A stretch of DNA of 64,000 nt from Doris montereyensis (GCA_037039925.1 JAXRKP010000459.1:187501-251500); one strand, 5' to 3'; shown: positions 12,940 through 63,794, counted from the first letter of the stretch. Numbers and translations: made by a program. Notes: generated from the letters alone by a model not told the origin.

Positions 12940-13145
12940 GACAAAATCGAGGCGCCGGTAGCTTAGTCAGTAAAGCCTTTGACTACCACTCAGGAGGTAT
13001 GTGTTTGATTCCTATTCCTAGTCCGGACAAATTTTTTTCTGGCCCCTCCTGTCGACACATCAGCATAATGGGTAGCTAGATCTGTTCAAACTCGGCGAAA
13101 GTAAAGGCGGTGTGGAAGGAAAGCAGCATTGCAAACGGCTACCTT
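12940..13145 (+). mobile_element. tRNA-derived SINE, second family
   Basis: The head GCCGGTAGCTTAGTCAGTAA resembles a tRNA A-box region. GTGTTTGATTCCTATT about 45 bp later matches a B box. The body then reads GACACATCAGCATAATGGGT and CGGTGTGGAAGGAAAGCAGC. The spacing is that expected of an RNA polymerase III promoter. Confidence 0.7.
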
Positions 13146-13469
13146 AACTATGTCGTATGCCTGGAACAAAAGAAAACAGGATTCAATATACTCCTGATTA
13201 CCCTACCCTCAACTCTGAGAATGTGATATTTATTTTAAGAAGACAAACGCTTTGTTCCCCATGACTTGTCTCGCATGATAACATTTCCAGAGCACGCTGT
13301 ATTTGGTTACAATGCGATCAAATTACCAACGGGGTAATATTGCTATTGCACATTTTCAGGTGGAATGTTATTCATGTATTTGTCCTTGACAAGCGGTCTT
13401 TGAGTTTATACGGTAATAAGATGCAGTCTTAGAACAACCCATGGTGACCTCAACTATGATTGTTAGATC

Positions 13470-13768
13470 ATGATAGTAGTCACTGGGGTTACGAGGATAA
13501 GCGTGAACGATATTATTCCAACTTTTTAATTGCAAAATCTATTTGAAGTGGCGGCTTGGACGAATGGAGTAAACTCGAAGACAGAAAAACGATGAAATGT
13601 TTCTCAATTAAACGTCTTTTGGTAGAAACAATCCTTGATATGAAAATGATTCTGAGATCATTTAGAAGACTAAGAGCCTACATGCAAAATATGCTTACTC
13701 TTAACGGTCTGGCAAAAGAGCCTTTGACTCACAAAGAACGACTGACTCAGTTATACCAAAGATATTAG
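13470..13768 (+). repeat. dispersed repeat, copy 2, with a 70-codon ORF
   Basis: This is the counterpart of 6455-6735. The ORF at 13556-13768 contains SFRRLRAYMQNMLTLNGLA. That faintly recalls the C-terminal dimerisation segment of hAT transposases (RxxRxxYxRxxMxxxRLxxLA), but the match is too weak for a call. Similar length and direct orientation suggest two insertions of one element family. Confidence 0.55.
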
Positions 13769-14182
13769 AACTTGTTCTAGTATCTTTGGTCATATCTATA
13801 TATAAAACTGTACATCTCAAACTTTTACCGTGCTAACCTTGGGAACCACTGCACCCACAAGCGCCATATTTCATAGGTGGATTTCAAATAGCCTGCTTTA
13901 GGTTCTTAGCAAATAAACTCTTGGATTAAATCAGTATTTTAATTGATTGGGAAAAGATTGTTTTGCCTGCGATCCACAAACTTTTATTGTTATTGTTGCT
14001 CAAAAACCTTCACTTCCGGTCGTTAGATATGCAATGAAAAGTCCGCCTAAGCTAAGTATCGAATACTGTATTGGTACTTTATGTCACCCTGCACCCAGTA
14101 ACCTATTTGTACTTCATCGTTGAAAAAGAAAACGATTGTGGCAAGAGAGTAATCATAATAATCATTGTCTATGGACATGATT

Positions 14183-14420
<238 letters not shown>

Positions 14421-14689
14421 CATTACCATGTCATCATGTCAACTGTTAACGTTCCTTCGTTGCCATTACAACCCATAGACCCGGAACTCATCCCGGTTTT
14501 CATGACATGACGCGAAATAACAAACTATAACACACATCACGTCTTCACTTTAGCAGATTTTACTCCCACCTGATATTAATGTACACTATAATGTATATAT
14601 TTGGTCGACTGGGAAACTGCGCATTGTGTGGGAAATCAACGCAAGGCTAAGCACTGTCGATTTAAACCCAGAACACCACGATTTCATTT

Positions 14690-14965
14690 CCAGCAGGGGG
14701 ACTCAGTGATCCCAGAGGCAAGGTGGCGGCCTCTCAAAAAAAAAGGGTCGTGGGTTTGTGTCCGACAAGTTGAAAACTTTTCTCGAGTTTTATTTTATAT
14801 TTTTACACAAATAATGTGGTCTCCTGGGTTTTGGTAGGATTTTTTTATTTGTTTGAAATGTTTGATAGAATTGTCTCATTCACCATATGCGGTGATCTCA
14901 TGTGTGAATTTATAGGACACAGCAAGATACAAGATGGGTGATAGATTGAAAGGAACGACGCCAAC
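14690..14965 (+). mobile_element. composite SINE-like region
   Basis: It starts with a tRNA-like head (CCAGAGGCAAGGTGGCGGCC) like that of the 38355 copy. A tail in the opposite orientation follows (TCTCCTGGGTTTTGGTAGGA), then a copy of the GATCTCA... dispersed repeat. It looks like a junction of at least two insertions. Confidence 0.55.
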
Positions 14966-15079
14966 CAACAATGAGGAAACTGGTTCCTTAACGGACTCAT
15001 CCAATCATTATCATATTGATGTACGTGTATATGCTTGTCATCTCCTAAATAATGTGGAACTTTGCTGGAATTGTTAAGT

Positions 15080-16575
15080 AAACTGTGACTGGACACCCTA
15101 GCTATCAGCATTGTTAACTTATCTTAGCAGTTTAGTTAACACTGTTGATAGTAAGGGGTTTAGTTAACACTGTTGATAGCAAGGGTGCCAAGTGACAGTT
15201 TAGTTAACAACTGCTGATAGCTATGGTGCTCAGTCACAGATTAAGTTCAAGTGCTCAGTTTAGTTAACAATGCTGATAGCTATGGTGCTCAGTCACAGTT
15301 AAGTTAACAATGCTGATAACTATGGTGCTCAGTCACAGTTAAGTTAACAATGCTGATAGCTATGGTGCTCAGTCACAGTTAAGTTAACAATGCTGATAGG
15401 TTATGGTGCTCAGTCACAGTTAAGTTAACAATGCTGATATGTAGGGTGCTCAGTCACAGTTAAGTTAACAAGGCTGATAGCTAGGATGCCCAGTCACAGT
15501 TTAGTTGTGACTGTGACTGGGTGCCCTAGCTATCAGTTTATTGTTAACAATGCTGACTAAAGTGTGACTGGAGTGCTAACTATCAGCATTGTTAACTAAA
15601 CTGTGACTGGTGCTCAGTCCAGCTATCACCTTTGTTAAGTTAACGGTGACTGGGCACCTACCTGCTCAGTTGTTAAGTTTAACTGATATGTGACTGAGCA
15701 CCCGTTAAGTTACCTATCAGCATTGTTAACTTAACTGTGACTGAGCACCATAGCTATCAGCATTGTTAACTAAACTGTGACTGGGCACCTTTACTATCAA
15801 CAGTGTTAACTAAACTGTCACTGGGCACCCTTGCTATCAACAATGTTAACTAAACTGTGACTGGGCACCCTTGCTATCAACAGTGTTAACTAAACTGTCA
15901 CTGGGCACCCTTGCTATCAACAGTGTTAACTAAACTGTGACTGGGCCTCCTAGCTATTAGGCATTGTTAATTAAACTGTGACTGGACACCTAGCTATCAT
16001 TATCAATAGTGTTAACTTAACTGTGACTGGGCACCTAGCTATCAACAGTGTTAACTACACTGTGACTGGGCACCCTAGCTATCAACATTGTTAACTAAAC
16101 TGTGACTGGGTACCCTAGCTATTAGCATTGTTAACTAAACTGTGACTGGGCACCTTAGCTATCAACAGTGTTAACTAAACTGTGGCTGGGTACCCTAGCT
16201 ATCAACAGTGTTAACTAAACTGTGACTGGGCACCCTTGCTATCAACAGTGTTAACTAAACTGTGACTGGGTACCTAGCTATCAACAGTGTTAACTAAACT
16301 GTGACTGGGTACCCTAGCTATCAACAGTGTTAACTAAACTGTGACTGGTACCCTAAGCTATCAGTATTGTTAACTAAACTGTGACTGGACACCCTAGCTA
16401 TCAGCATTGTTAACTTAACTGTGACTGGACACCTAGCTATTAGTATTGTTAACTAAACTGTGACTGAGCTTCCTAGCTATTAGCATTGTTAACTAAACTG
16501 TGACTGTGAACCCTAGCTATTAGCATTGTTAACTTAACTGTGAGTGAGCACCTAGCTATCAAGAGTGTTAACTAC
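15080..16575. repeat. about 41-bp minisatellite with two orientation switches
   Basis: In one orientation the unit contains CTATCAGCATTGTTAACTAA and then ACTGTGACTGGGCACC. About one copy in this orientation lies at 15080-15118. About ten in the opposite orientation follow at 15128-15510. About 25 copies in the first orientation complete the array at 15515-16575. Each unit carries the palindrome GTTAAC. Confidence 0.95.
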
Positions 16576-16579
16576 CAGC

Positions 16580-17620
16580 AGAGACCGTCAACCACCCACA
16601 TACACTAGGAAGAATGTATCGTTTGTGTCTGGCTTGCAGCTGCCACACTCCACATGACAATAAACCAGGAACATAATTATTTAGATGCATAACAAAAGGA
16701 AAATATGACGCAAAAAGGACAATATGAAGCAAAAGGAAAATATGAAGCAAAGAGTAATAATATTCTTATACTCTGGTTTTTATTAGTCTTTGTTATAAAT
16801 AGTTTACACAAATAAACATAAAGCAAGATGCTAACACATGTATTTGAAATGCATTAAAACAAACAATTACACTAGATTCACGGCATAAAGTCAATTCAAC
16901 ATCTCCCGCCAAAACATCAGTATTTGTGCTAATTGTACTGGTGAAATCACATGACACAATCAGGAACAAATATGAAAGGTGAAAGACAAATTAAAATCGA
17001 AGGAAGAAATGGTAAACAAGAAATTTGACTTCTTTCATTTCCTGTTAAAGCAGATCAACAAATGTTTTACATGGCATAGAAATTAAAAAATAGCAGAAAT
17101 AAAATAAAACAATCTACATGCATCCTTCAAAAAAAGAAGAAAAAAAAAGTGAAGACTTAACCTCATGATTCATATATGTAGATCTAGTTCATTCCCCTTG
17201 TCAACTCAATGAGACTTTAAGAAAGGATATAACTCGCATAATACCAATATAATTATAATGAAATATTTAACATGGATTTCTATTTCTATGGCTTCACTTT
17301 GATATGGCTGGCGCTCTTGTATAACTCAAGCATAATTTTTGTACCTAATTAATCCTTTAAACTGATGTAAAAATGACGATGAGATGAATGTTACAGAATT
17401 GGGAAGACAATGAGATTCATCCTCATCGGTTGATTCAAATTCAAGGAAGATCATTTCAAATCATATGTATAACAAAACAAGACATCTATCAGTTTCTCAT
17501 TGAAGAGTAAAGAAGAAAATCCCATCCCCAACCGGATCAAGCCATGCCTTCCACTTCTCCGGAATTTTGGACACAGCAAGCAATGACTGGATCTGTTTAT
17601 CAGAATACTAAATTGTGGAG
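16580..17620. other. AT-rich stretch, nothing recognised
   Basis: Both strands were read. No coding exon, RNA gene or repeat is convincing. Confidence 0.5.
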
Positions 17621-17627
17621 AATTAGA

Positions 17628-17938
17628 CACACATTACAAAGGAGATATAGAAACACATTACAAATGGAGATATAGACACACATTACAAATGGAGCAATAG
17701 ACACACATTACAAATGGAGAAATAGACACACATTACAAATGGAGAAATAGACACACATTACAAATGGAGAAATACACACATTACAAATGGAGAAATAGCC
17801 ACACATTACAAATGGAGAAATAGACACACATTACAAATGGAGAAATAGACACATATTACAAATGGAGAAATAGACACACATTACAAATGGAGAAATAGAC
17901 ACACATTACAAATGGAGAAATAGCCACACATTACAAAT
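17628..17938. repeat. tandem array, 25-bp unit, about 12 copies
   Basis: The unit is ACACATTACAAATGGAGAAA plus TAGAC. Early copies read GGAGATATAG, later ones GGAGAAATAG. Confidence 0.95.
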
Positions 17939-17944
17939 GCACCA

Positions 17945-19365
17945 TTGGTAACACACATTCCACACACTTTAAACTTTTACTGATGGAAGCACATAATTAT
18001 TTTTTACACCCTACTTAAAGTAAAAGCATGATGATTAATGTTTGTTCTTTCATCCACGAGTTGTGGCCATGAACGAATGACTGAATTGCTTGTTAAAGAT
18101 TGATTGTAATCTTGTTGCAGATGGATGCAATTCGGTGCCAAAATGCTTGAAATGGAAAATGAACAGTAGTCAACTCTGCAGGAGTTGCTTGAGACAGCCC
18201 TTACAATCTACATTTTGCATGGGTTGAAATTCAGATCATCACAACTTTCCATCAATTAAAATGTTAGTATTAGCCACACACATGGCTGCTGTCAATTTAT
18301 ACAATAAAGAACACTAAACTTATGCCCACTGAAAGTTATTCTATTTCTGTCAAGCAGCTAACCCATCGTTTTAGAGACAGAATTTGTAAACAATATGATG
18401 AAACCATGCCACAGGACCCCTCTCTATCTGTCTCCCTCAGTGCACATATACATGTACTCATTTCGCCATGTAAAAATAATTTTAACTTGAGCAAGAAATA
18501 TTGGAATATCATAAATGTCACTATGGCTAAGAGTATAGTATGATGTGTCTGGGGAAAATATTTAGTGAAAAAAGTCATCACTGTTTTGCTGTAATCGTTG
18601 TCAAAGGTAAAACACTTTTCATTTAATAAATGCGTAAAAAAACAACATATCAATGATATAAAGATATCGTTTTTCTATTTGGCTTACGTCACGTGGCTCA
18701 AGATGCAGATGATGAAATTATCTAAAGCAAATTCTTATAATTCCGAGATATTTAATGTCTGGTTGAAATTATTAAATGACACATTCATACAGACAATGAA
18801 AATGAAAGGATGAACGTAATTATATATAAACTGTGATTCAGATTTACAAGAAAAATAACAATACAGCAATACTTGCAGTAATGGGTCAAATTCTTAAATT
18901 CAAAAATATCCTTTAAATTAGAAAAATAATTCAAACACATTGAAAACACAGGAAACATAAACATCAAATGTGCCAAATACATTGAAAACATGCTTTGACT
19001 GAAAACAATCATAGTTCAACTCTCTATCTCAAGCAGTTTCACTATTGTGTCTAGAGATGTACACTCATTCAGGTGTGAACAAATTTAAACTATTTTGTTC
19101 TTATAGATATAGCCCCGTCAAGCCTGAAGCAAACCAGGGTGGGTTTTTTTAATCTTGAAAAAATTCTCACAAACGTATTTTTTTTAAAAAGCTTTCATAT
19201 GTTTTTTGTTGATTCTGCTCATCAAAATGCAATCTTGGCTTTAAAATATTTTTCGTTAGAAGTCATAAAAACCATTTTAACAAATTATGTGTCCATCTGA
19301 ATGACTGTCATTGTGACATACTAGTCAAAACAATTATGTAATATGTTAACTTGAGATGAGAATTC
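17945..19365. other. AT-rich stretch, nothing recognised
   Basis: Short ORFs on both strands show no family features, and splice-like sites do not connect them. Confidence 0.5.
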
Positions 19366-19371
19366 ACAATA

Positions 19372-20222
19372 GGCTTTTACAAGAAATAAGTTTGTGTACA
19401 GCATCTTCTAGGAATCCAATGTTTTGACGGCATTTACAAGAAATCTGTTTGTACACCATGTTCTAGTAATCCAATGTTTTGATAGCTTTTACAAGAAATC
19501 TGTTGTACACCATGTTCTAGTAATCTAATGTTTTGATGGCTTTTACAAGAAACAAGTTTGTGTACAGCATCTTGTAGTAATCCAATGTTATGATGGCTTT
19601 TACAAGAAACAAGTTTGTGTACAGCATCTTCTAGTAATCCAATGTTTTAATGGCTTTTACAAGAAACAAGTTTGTGTACAGCATCTTCTAGTAATCCAAT
19701 ATTTTAATGGCTTTTACAAGAAACAAGTTTGTGTACAGCATCTTCTAGTAATCCAATATTTTAATGGCTTTTACAAGAAACAAGTTTGTGTACAGCATCT
19801 TCTAGTAATCCAATGTTTTAATGGCTTTTACAAGAAACAAGTTTGTGTACAGCATCTTCTAGTAATCCAATGTTTTGATGGCTTTTACAAAAAACAAGTT
19901 TGTGTACAGCATCTTCTAGTAATCCAATGTTTTGATGGCTTTTACAAAAACAAGTTTGTGTACAGCATCTTCTAGTAATCCAATGTTTTGATGGCTTTTA
20001 CAAGAAACAAGTTTGTGTACAGCATCTTCTAGTAATCCAATGTTTTAATGGCTTTTACAAGAAACAAGTTTGTGTACAGCATCTTCTAGTAATCCAATAT
20101 TTTAATGGCTTTTACAAGAAACAAGTTTGTGTACAGCATCTTCTAGTAATCCAATGTTTTGATGCCTTTTACAAGAAACAAGTTTGTGTACAGCATCTTC
20201 TAGTAATCCAATATTTTGATAA
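19372..20222. repeat. tandem array, 57-bp unit, about 15 copies
   Basis: The unit begins TTTTACAAGAAACAAGTTTG and continues with TACAGCATCTTCTAGTAATC. The first copies are the most diverged and the middle ones nearly identical. It is unrelated in sequence to the other 57-bp array at 9341-10092. Confidence 0.96.
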
Positions 20223-20224
20223 CT

Positions 20225-22630
20225 CACTCACTGCTTGGCACTTTTGGATTAGATGACTGAGAAATGCCAGGTGTTTTGATGAAATTATTTTTAAAAATCA
20301 CTGTGATTGTACTATTTGACGTAGATACATAACTCAAATTGCATTATCTTCAGAAAAAAAGATTTTCCAGATGATATTCGTAGTTTCTGCATGTAAGTTT
20401 TATCTCTTCTAGAAGAAAATATGAAATAAATATTTTAAAAATGGGGAAAATAAAAAACATTTTTCCACATCTTCCATAAAGCGTTTGGGTAGCAGGTTTA
20501 ACATTGGGCATGTATCTAGGCAGGAAGGAGCCTGAAAAATTGTGACAAATAATTTACATTTCACATAAAAGATTATTGCAATGATTACACTTTGTCAAAA
20601 CAAAAAATCCAACTTGTATGAAACAAATTATGTCATAAGCATCTTGGTATATAATAATGCTATAGAAAATCAAGAAGATGGGTGAAAAGCAAATGAAAAT
20701 CATCTTGCAATCCTGTCAAAGAAAATCATATAAAATGAGAACATGGAAAACTCATTTATAAAAATGTGACATAAATAGTTTTGTTCTAAATCAATTTTTC
20801 CTCCAGCACAAAAACAAAAAAAATATCAAAGAAGAAAAATTTCCAAATTTCAGATGAGCACAATATCTTACAAAAGTGAAAGAGATTACAGAGAATACAA
20901 TCAAAACATCATATTTTGTAAGCGGCTGCCAACCTAAAACTAAAAAAAAATAATTGTTTTAGTAGTTTTATGGGATTCACGGTCAAAATCCAGGTTGATG
21001 CCTGGAGGGTTCTAAATTGTTTAGCAATGAAAACATGCCTTACATAAAAGCATGGAAGATTATATTTCCCAGCAAATTTTGGAATTCAAGAAAAGATAAT
21101 TGTTTTATAAAGTCAAATTTTCTGCTTCATGGTAATTAAAAAAATATTCCTTGCCATGACAATAATCTAGAACTATGTTGAAAGATAAGATCGCAAATAA
21201 AACACTCAATAAGCATTTTACCTTCCGCATACATGGGTTTGAAGGATACATACAGTGTAAGTCTCTAAAATAAGCTTTCCATACAAATATTGTTGAGCTC
21301 TTCTTCTCTGCAGTACTGAGATAATCAACAAATGTCTGAATAAATCTTACAATTTCACAAATCTCCATCTTAGTCGACATTCTTTAACCCGAAAGGGCTC
21401 AATGTCATCCCCAACAGCGAAACTAGATCTATGACTAATGTCTTGACCAGCTCTGGCAGTTAGAAACTAAATATCTGTCCGATTTATATGAAGCTGAGGT
21501 AGCAATTTATATATAATGTACATTTACAACGGGTTAAATAATAAGGTGTTTTTAAGCACAAGTGGGCTGACTCATTTATTTTTTTTAATAAATTCAGATT
21601 TAATCATAGAAAACAAATATGGGCGTTTCTCTCTCCCTTGGAGAAGTTTCGTTTCACTAGATTTTCTATTAGTTTCAGTATCAGTGATACTGTGATCTTG
21701 TGCTTTTATGATAACCAAGACTTTCCAAGTTCACAAGCGGGCTAACCCATAAACATGATGGCTGCCTCAGATTTAGTGACCTCTCAACCTAAAGAAAAAG
21801 TTAATAGACTGCAAGACTGATAAAGTGTTTTAACAGTTAATATTTTGGTTAGCAGTTATTTTCACATTGCGTTAGGCTTCATATGCAATAGATTTTAATG
21901 CAAGAAGGTTTTTAGTTTTTGAGAAAATGAGTAAAATTGCTTGAAATCATGTCAAGGATAGAAGACCATTCAACCTTTACTCAGAAGATGATAGACTTGA
22001 TGGGATAGCAGGCCCTTGTGCCTACCTGCTTATAAAAGGGATAGCCAAAGAAAACTGGGTTAGACTACTTGTAAATTGAGGATTCAAAATCTTCTCTGCT
22101 GATTTTCTCAAAGCAGCATTTTTTTAGAGGATAGCCTGTTAAGGAACTAAATATTTGCTGATGCCAATTCAGCCCAAAAATAAGTTACAGTTTTTTTTCT
22201 TCAAAATTGCCCCTTGTTTTCCTACCCCGTCATAAATTGTACTGGAATCGTTTGAAATACTGGACGCTGATAGATTGAAATGAGAATTTTTAGTTGGGTC
22301 CAAATACTAAGACTAAATCTTGGAGTGTGTATCAAAGCCTTCATATTTTAGACAAGTCAACAATAATGGATAAAGCCGCTCTCTTCTCCTTGACCTTAAG
22401 CAATCTCTAAAAGTGAAAGTAGTCTGATATACAAAATTCCATGAAATTACAGAAAATCAACATTCTTGATAATTTACTCTACTTGTCAAATTAAGATCCT
22501 CACGAATTATCGGAAAAAATAGCGTTAATAGTACAAAAATTGCCTAAACCTTACACTTTATGAATTTCGGCTCATCGTCAAGGTAAAAACATGGAGCTCT
22601 AATATCATCCACCGGTGAATTACGTTTAAA
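20225..22630. other. AT-rich stretch, no gene recognised
   Basis: It lies downstream of DBT on the DBT strand. No coding exon or structured repeat is supported. Confidence 0.5.
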
Positions 22631-22632
22631 TA

Positions 22633-23495
22633 CAGTGGAAACTGCTTATGATCAACACCTCAGAACTGTGAGAAATAGTTGATCACAAGTAAGGTTGATA
22701 TCAACAGGGTCCTGGGGACTTAACCCAAATCTGAGACAAAATTCTTTTATGTAATTATGCACTTATGTCCATCGTCAAAAGACGAGAAACAGAACTGTTT
22801 GGGAGGATGCATAAAATTAGATGCGACGATGGGTTTAGGTTTGTTTTTTGTCGTTGTTGATGCAAAAAGAGTATGTTTCATCTGAGTAAGAACTAAGAAC
22901 GAAAGGAAAAGGCTTAGTCCTATGTAGGAGAGCGTGTAAAAGCGTTCGATATTGTAGATCTAGCCTCTGCCTATGTGACCTGCCTATCGCAGGACAGGTA
23001 AAGACTGATAGCATGCATGGCAGGTGGTAGCAAAACACAGTGCTGTGCTGTGATAGGTTTGTTAACAGACACAAACGCTCAATGTTATTACATTGTAGTC
23101 CTATGAGGGTGAGGCCCTAGCCTTTTATTGTAAAAAATATATTACATACATCCTCTCTTCCCAGTGCTGAGTACTCCTAGCCAATAATACGCTCTATTAC
23201 ATAATTATAAAAACAATAGGCCATATATGGGCATGTACTAATCTACATTCCTCTAGGCAACACGCTGGATGTAAAATGCAATGTTTTTTTTGGGTTTTTA
23301 AACAATGACGCTTCTTCACGGCTATGTGATTTAGTTTTCGGAGTTGCTTTTAAGCGGGATCTTGTCTCAAAATAGTTAATGTAATCCAAGGTTGATATAC
23401 AATGAAATAATAAAGAGAAAACAAAGTGACCGGCGGCGGGAGTTGATCACAACCGAAAACTGACGGCAAGCGAGTTGATTTCGCAGGCTTCACTG
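22633..23495. mobile_element. possible TA-flanked non-autonomous DNA transposon
   Basis: The left end reads TA then CAGTGGAAACTGC. The reverse complement of the right end reads TA then CAGTGAAGCCTGC. Short CAGT-starting imperfect inverted ends flanked by TA suit a Tc1/mariner or pogo-like MITE. The match is only about 13 bp with mismatches, so this is tentative. A candidate reverse-strand AATAAA lies at 23123-23128, the first such signal after the DBT stop. Confidence 0.3.
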
Positions 23496-23909
23496 TATAT
23501 GAAGAGTTCAGGGATGCAACCAGTTCTATTGAAATAGAGTATCCCACAATTTGTTATTCAAATGATGGATAATTTCCATGAATTTCAAAGTTGATGCATT
23601 ATTGAAGAACATAAACACATATGGCAGCAATAGTCATGGAATACAACAGGCTTGTACATGTATCTAAAACATTTATCACTTTTTTTTGTTTTCTTCTTCT
23701 TTTTTTACTCATTCTTTCCCATCGCAATAGTGGGTGTAATCTTTTCACCTATTTTAATATCCAGTCACAATAACTACATGTGACAGGCAACAATATGATC
23801 GCTGTTACAATAAATATTCTTCACAAACACTTATTCTATGGCTGTTTGACGTAAAATCATCTGGTATTACTAAAGCATCTCTGGTTTCATTAAACAGAAA
23901 AGCTTAGCT

Positions 23910-47675
<23,766 letters not shown>

Positions 47676-47836
47676 GATTATGTGTCGTACTCGTTGCTGT
47701 TCCTTGAGGTAAACTGTGCCAGTGTGTTGTTTGTGTGTGTCAGCATGTTCGTGATTACCGTGTGTGTTCGTAGCAGACCTTTAAACTTTCACCTTTCATC
47801 TTGTAGCCATTCATGGTAGTAAACTAGTAGTCATGG

Positions 47837-48543
<707 letters not shown>

Positions 48544-48544
48544 T

Positions 48545-49240
48545 AACTTTATTGTCCATCATTGGCACATCATTTTAATACGTCAGTACTTAAGATATAA
48601 GGTGCAGAAATATAACTAATAAATCGTTAAGATTCAATGTTAAGTTACAATTGTATGTTACATGAAGCTATTAGGGAAATGTGAATACATGTCGTACATA
48701 CATACATAAATACATACATACATACACACACATACAAGTATACAAACATATCTACATACAGACATGCATACGTACCTACACATATACACACATACATACA
48801 ACCGTACATATTTATATACATAACATACATGTAAAAGAGCATGGGTTAAATATAACATTATAATGACATTAAGATAATGATGGTAGTAAAACAACGACAT
48901 TAACTTTTGATGTACATGAATTCCAAGGTATTTATAGCTCTCGGCCATTTCAACCTCTTCCCCCCTATCATTATTGGAATGATATGTTCTTTCTTACGCC
49001 TGAAGTCAATCCCTATTTCTTTTGTTTTATTTACATGTAGGGTCAGGTTGTGGGTATCACACCAATCTGTAAAGTAATTGATTTGTTCTGAGCTTTCTAT
49101 GAGACACTTTATTGTCGAATCATCGGCAAACTTTAACAATTTGACACCATCGGTATCGACAATCATCAGTGTAAAGTGTGAATAAGACTTGTGATAACAC
49201 ACAGCCCCGTTGAGCACCAGTATTGGTAACAACAACTTCT
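48545..49240 (-). mobile_element. 5'-truncated CR1/Jockey-like LINE, RT C-terminal part
   Basis: One frame has VKLLKFADDSTI (catalytic FADD), WCDTHNLTLHVNKTKEIGID and FRRKKE. After a frame change, YKYLGIHV follows. This is the palm/thumb order of CR1/Jockey-type reverse transcriptases. Upstream parts are missing, and the 3' end passes into (ATT)n. A CATACATA-rich 3' region lies at about 48700-48820. Confidence 0.85.
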
Positions 49241-49554
49241 TGATCTGGACTTATATAGTCTTACATATTGGGTACGATTGAAAAGAAAGTCAAGTAAAGA
49301 ATAATTCTGTGAAACCCGAAGCGTTTTGGTGTGTTTTGTATTTTAGTAGTTGTTAAATTAATATATGAGGCTGAATCGTATTGAAAGCGGATGAAAATCG
49401 AGATCTTTTGATAAGAAGAATGACTAGAAGGGAAAGTGGAGAATATATAGGAGCTAGAATGCAAGGTTCAGATCAAAAATGAAATAAAACATACGAAAAT
49501 AAGTAGGCTTTCCTTTAAGTAATAAAAAGGCGAGAAGGCGATAGAAGAAGGAGA

Positions 49555-49592
49555 TAGAGAGAGAGTTTAGAGAGAGTAGAGAGAGATCAGAG

Positions 49593-49635
<43 letters not shown>

Positions 49636-49694
49636 TTTCAGAAAGAACAGAGAGAGAGAGAGAGAGAGAGAGAAGGATCAAGAGAAGAACTTGT

Positions 49695-49738
<44 letters not shown>
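49555..49738. repeat. interrupted (GA)n microsatellite
   Basis: Several GA runs are separated by short unique words. Confidence 0.97.
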
Positions 49739-49739
<1 letters not shown>

Positions 49740-49929
49740 GTGTGATATGGGAAACAAGAACGAATGAAGAGGAGTAGTATGACAAAGAAGATAATTCTAG
49801 ATCTAGAAGCAATAAAAAAAAGATAAGTAACGTAAACAACAAAGAGATGTGGAAATATGAACTATCTAAAATGAAAAACGACAAGCTGTGACTTATACAA
49901 TGGAGCCTTCAGTGGAGTGAATTGCTGAT

Positions 49930-50190
49930 AGATCATATTATTGAAAAACGACAATAAGTGACAACTCCACCAATAAAGACAGAACAAACACGTGACGTTT
50001 CTTGACTTTCCCTTCTAGGTATTCTTTTAACCCTTTTGTCAGACAACACACGAGAAATATCTAGAATCTGGCATTACACAAGATCTAACTTGCTTTATAA
50101 ACTAATTACGTGATCTTTCAATAAAGTGGCATCACACTGAACATCTATTGATGTCAGAAGAAAAACATCAAGCGCATAAGGAGGACTTCT
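49930..50190 (-). repeat. dispersed repeat copy B (degraded)
   Basis: Same order as copy A: CGACAATAAGTGACAACTCC, CACGTGACGTTTC, CCCTTTTGTCAGACAACA, then GGCATCACAC and GATGTCAGAAGAAA. The core region carries an insertion that destroys its stem. Confidence 0.65.
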
Positions 50191-50734
50191 GACTCCACTT
50201 GTTTTTGCGCGGTAACAACTCATTGCCTTGGCTCATTTGTATTATTCATTGAGTTGAATAGAGGTTTTAAAACGCATTATTTAGATCCTTAAACATTATA
50301 AGGATCACATAAGCATTTTTGTTGTTTGATTGCTCTGAGTCTTCTTTTCGGTTTCATGATATATTTTTCGAAATTGCTGATAGATCTAGATCATCGATGG
50401 CAAAGCCGACTTGCCGTATGCGAAGCACTTTGGTTATAATATAACTTCAAGGTATGGCGACATTACGAATGCATGTATTCATAGTTGAGTGGAGATAGAA
50501 AATTTTATATTTCCTTTTATAAATGTTGGTTTCGTTTTCATTGACAACAGTGGAATTCGTCAAGTCTTAAGTTCATTTTATTCAGCAAATTAAGGGAACT
50601 AGACTACAGCTAGATCAGATCTAGTTAATCAATCTGGATTTAGATTTATCTTAATTCCGATTCAGAATTGTTGCACCTAAAATCTCAGCAAACTCAGTTT
50701 TTATTGTGGTTAAATCCTAATGTCTAGATTGTAT

Positions 50735-50812
50735 TTTTCAGTTTGATTTAATCTAGAGTCTAGATCTTACGATCTAGATTCTAGATCTAGATTCTAGATC
50801 TAGATGTGATCT
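50735..50812. repeat. TCTAGATC-rich simple repeat
   Basis: Repeated CTAGATCTAGATTCTAGATC words. Isolated copies of the same word occur at about 47380-47400, 47935-47955, 49795, 50385 and 50610. Lies just upstream of NEK8 exon 1. Confidence 0.8.
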
Positions 50813-51004
50813 GGAATTTCCATTGTTTTCTGATTCAACTTCAATTTCAATGATGAGTGTAACCTCACAGTCTGAGCACACATAAATTTGGGAATATTGT
50901 GAGAAATAAGGGCTAGGGCAAAACTCAAGCTGATCAACTACTGTGGTTCCAACTTCAAAGCTTAAGCTGTGGTCATATTTCGGAGAAAGTGATTTTAATT
51001 TATA

Positions 51005-63384
<12,380 letters not shown>

Positions 63385-63529
63385 GTATGTATTTCATTTT
63401 AGTGTGTATGTGTCTTGGGGAAGGGATGGGGCATGGCTGCCTAAAGAAAACTTGTTTCCCTTATCACAATCACTTTAAGCAATGAAGCAGAGTCGTGTGA
63501 ACTGTTTTTAATATCTTAATCTTAAGGCT

Positions 63530-63735
63530 AGAGAGAGTAATGCAATGAGTTGGCTTCATGCTGGGATTTGAGGCCTTGTAGCAAAAGTAACATTGGTTTC
63601 AAACCAACGGCTGGCCAAGGCGTTCTTTTTACAATATTGTACGCTTAGGAAAGTCACTTTGCTATGCTTTCCTCACTTCACTCAGGTGTGAATGAGCAGC
63701 CAGTTATAGGTAAAGAAAGATCTTGTCAGAGCATT
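63530..63735 (+). mobile_element. old SINE fragment, GCTGCTGGACTT family
   Basis: GGAAAGTCACTTTGCTATGC and CTCACTTCACTCAGGTGTGA correspond to the body of the 58540 copy with many differences. Confidence 0.5.
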
Positions 63736-63794
63736 ACTGCAAAGCACCTAACAGGCTGCTGTACTGTATGCTCCCTTGGGAGTTGAGTAAAAGT

